A stretch of 32,946 nucleotides of DNA, from positions 1 to 32,946 of the forward strand of contig SVSO01000006.1 of NCBI GenBank assembly GCA_015064195.1, given 5' to 3'. The notes under the pieces are model-generated. The model was not told where the DNA came from. It worked only from the letters and a program-made list of their open reading frames with translations, and made no database searches. Shown here one piece after another: positions 32,529 through 32,946 of the stretch. Position 1 is the first letter of the stretch; every line of letters starts with the position of its first letter. Both the position numbers and the translations under genes were made by a program. This stretch comes from Oscillospiraceae bacterium. Lineage in GTDB: Bacteria; Bacillota_A; Clostridia; Oscillospirales; CAG-272.

Positions 32529-32946
32529 ATGCAAATCTATGACATCAGCGGAAAAATCCGCGAGGGCATCTGGAAGTATGGTGACGCTTATCCGGATTAC
32601 AAGCCGGAGCACACCAGCGCGGAGCCGGGCAAATGCTTCTTTGAAATTTTCCATGGCTTCAACTCCCAGACCGGCACCTACATCGAAACCACCGCTCACA
32701 ACAACGGCTATGACAAGACCCGTCTCATCGCCGATGTACCCGTGTCGGAGCTTGTGGACATTCCCTGCCGCGTGATCCATGTGGACGGCGATCTGGCGGC
32801 AAAAAACGGCGGAAAGATCACCGCCGCCATGCAGGAAGCAGCTTCGTCAGGCATGAATTTCCCGGAAGGCTGTGCCATCCTCTTTGAATCCGGCTGGGAT
32901 GATTGGTATTCGCCGGACTTTCTCACGGCGACCCGCTATCTCTCAA
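32529..32946 (+). CDS. Cyclase-family protein (kynurenine formamidase-like fold), cut at window end
   Basis: The first 139 residues of a gene running off the right edge, last seen member of the TIM-barrel/SBP operon. YDISGKIREGIWKYG at the N-terminus and GCAILFESGWDDWY near 113-126 match the cyclase/KynB family, whose members hydrolyse amides or lactones with a two-metal site. The metal motif, normally HxGTHxDxPxH, reads QTGTYIETTAH (residues 47-57): two His and the Asp are replaced by Gln, Tyr and Glu, leaving only the last His. It may bind metal differently or be non-hydrolytic. AAGGAG overlaps the SBP7 stop. Confidence 0.75.
   Translation, partial: MQIYDISGKIREGIWKYGDAYPDYKPEHTSAEPGKCFFEIFHGFNSQTGTYIETTAHNNGYDKTRLIADVPVSELVDIPCRVIHVDGDLAAKNGGKITAAMQEAASSGMNFPEGCAILFESGWDDWYSPDFLTATRYLS

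Noticed and set aside
31080..32780. A 566-codon minus-strand open frame opposite SBP7.
   Set aside because: Same reason: SBP7 on the plus strand has signal peptide, lipobox and a close paralog; the opposite frame resembles nothing.
1..32946. CRISPR arrays, tRNA or rRNA genes, insertion sequences, phage or defence genes.
   Set aside because: I looked for regularly spaced repeats, transposase-like motifs, cloverleaf ends and nuclease or helicase motifs and found none.

Overview
The window is an accessory carbohydrate-utilisation region from what looks like an uncultured, probably anaerobic, gut-type member of the Bacillota (Clostridia). Reasons: strong AGGAGG-type ribosome binding sites, many near-consensus sigma-A promoters (TTGACA-17-TATAAT), rho-independent terminators, Gram-positive-style lipoproteins with Thr/Asp-rich linkers, a VanRS-like two-component pair and a glycyl radical enzyme. 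Taxonomy is an inference from gene content only. I see no tRNA, rRNA, insertion sequence, phage gene or CRISPR array.

Layout, left to right. (1) 1-1690: a single lipoprotein sugar-binding protein (SBP1) with its own promoter and terminator. (2) 1700-4635, minus strand: SBP2 followed by a GH39-like glycosidase, divergent from a LacI-family regulator (4776-5732). (3) 5779-9620: a membrane family 2 glycosyltransferase overlapping a response regulator and histidine kinase. (4) 9624-12061: a ROK sugar kinase and a GmhA-like SIS isomerase on the minus strand, divergent from an AraC regulator with a TTG start. (5) 12066-15647, minus strand: SBP3 and a two-domain (alpha/alpha)-toroid protein of unknown function, divergent from (6) an AraC regulator and a cytoplasmic GH9-like glycosidase (15797-19120). 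(7) 19165-19301: paired terminators and an orphan minus-strand promoter that together outline a possible ~100-nt structured small RNA. (8) 19364-24931: a tight operon AraC / glycyl radical enzyme / nucleoside hydrolase-like protein / SBP4. (9) 24951-25986: an SGNH esterase-like gene alone. (10) 26004 to the right edge: an operon of an unrecognised TIM-barrel-like protein, three SBPs (SBP5-7, the last two clear tandem paralogs) and a cyclase-family gene cut by the window end.

How they fit together: each module pairs a lipoprotein that would catch a sugar or glycoconjugate outside the cell with one or more enzymes lacking signal peptides, so breakdown is probably intracellular after import. No ABC permease or ATPase gene is present, so the seven binding proteins must share transport machinery encoded elsewhere or act differently. 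The most novel-looking unit is the AraC-GRE-nucleoside hydrolase-SBP operon. Candidate regulatory words (a TTTCCGGAAA palindrome shared by two distant promoters; a TTGTGCAAATA direct repeat at 21-bp spacing; tandem 8-bp TTAC repeats) suggest cross-talk between modules.
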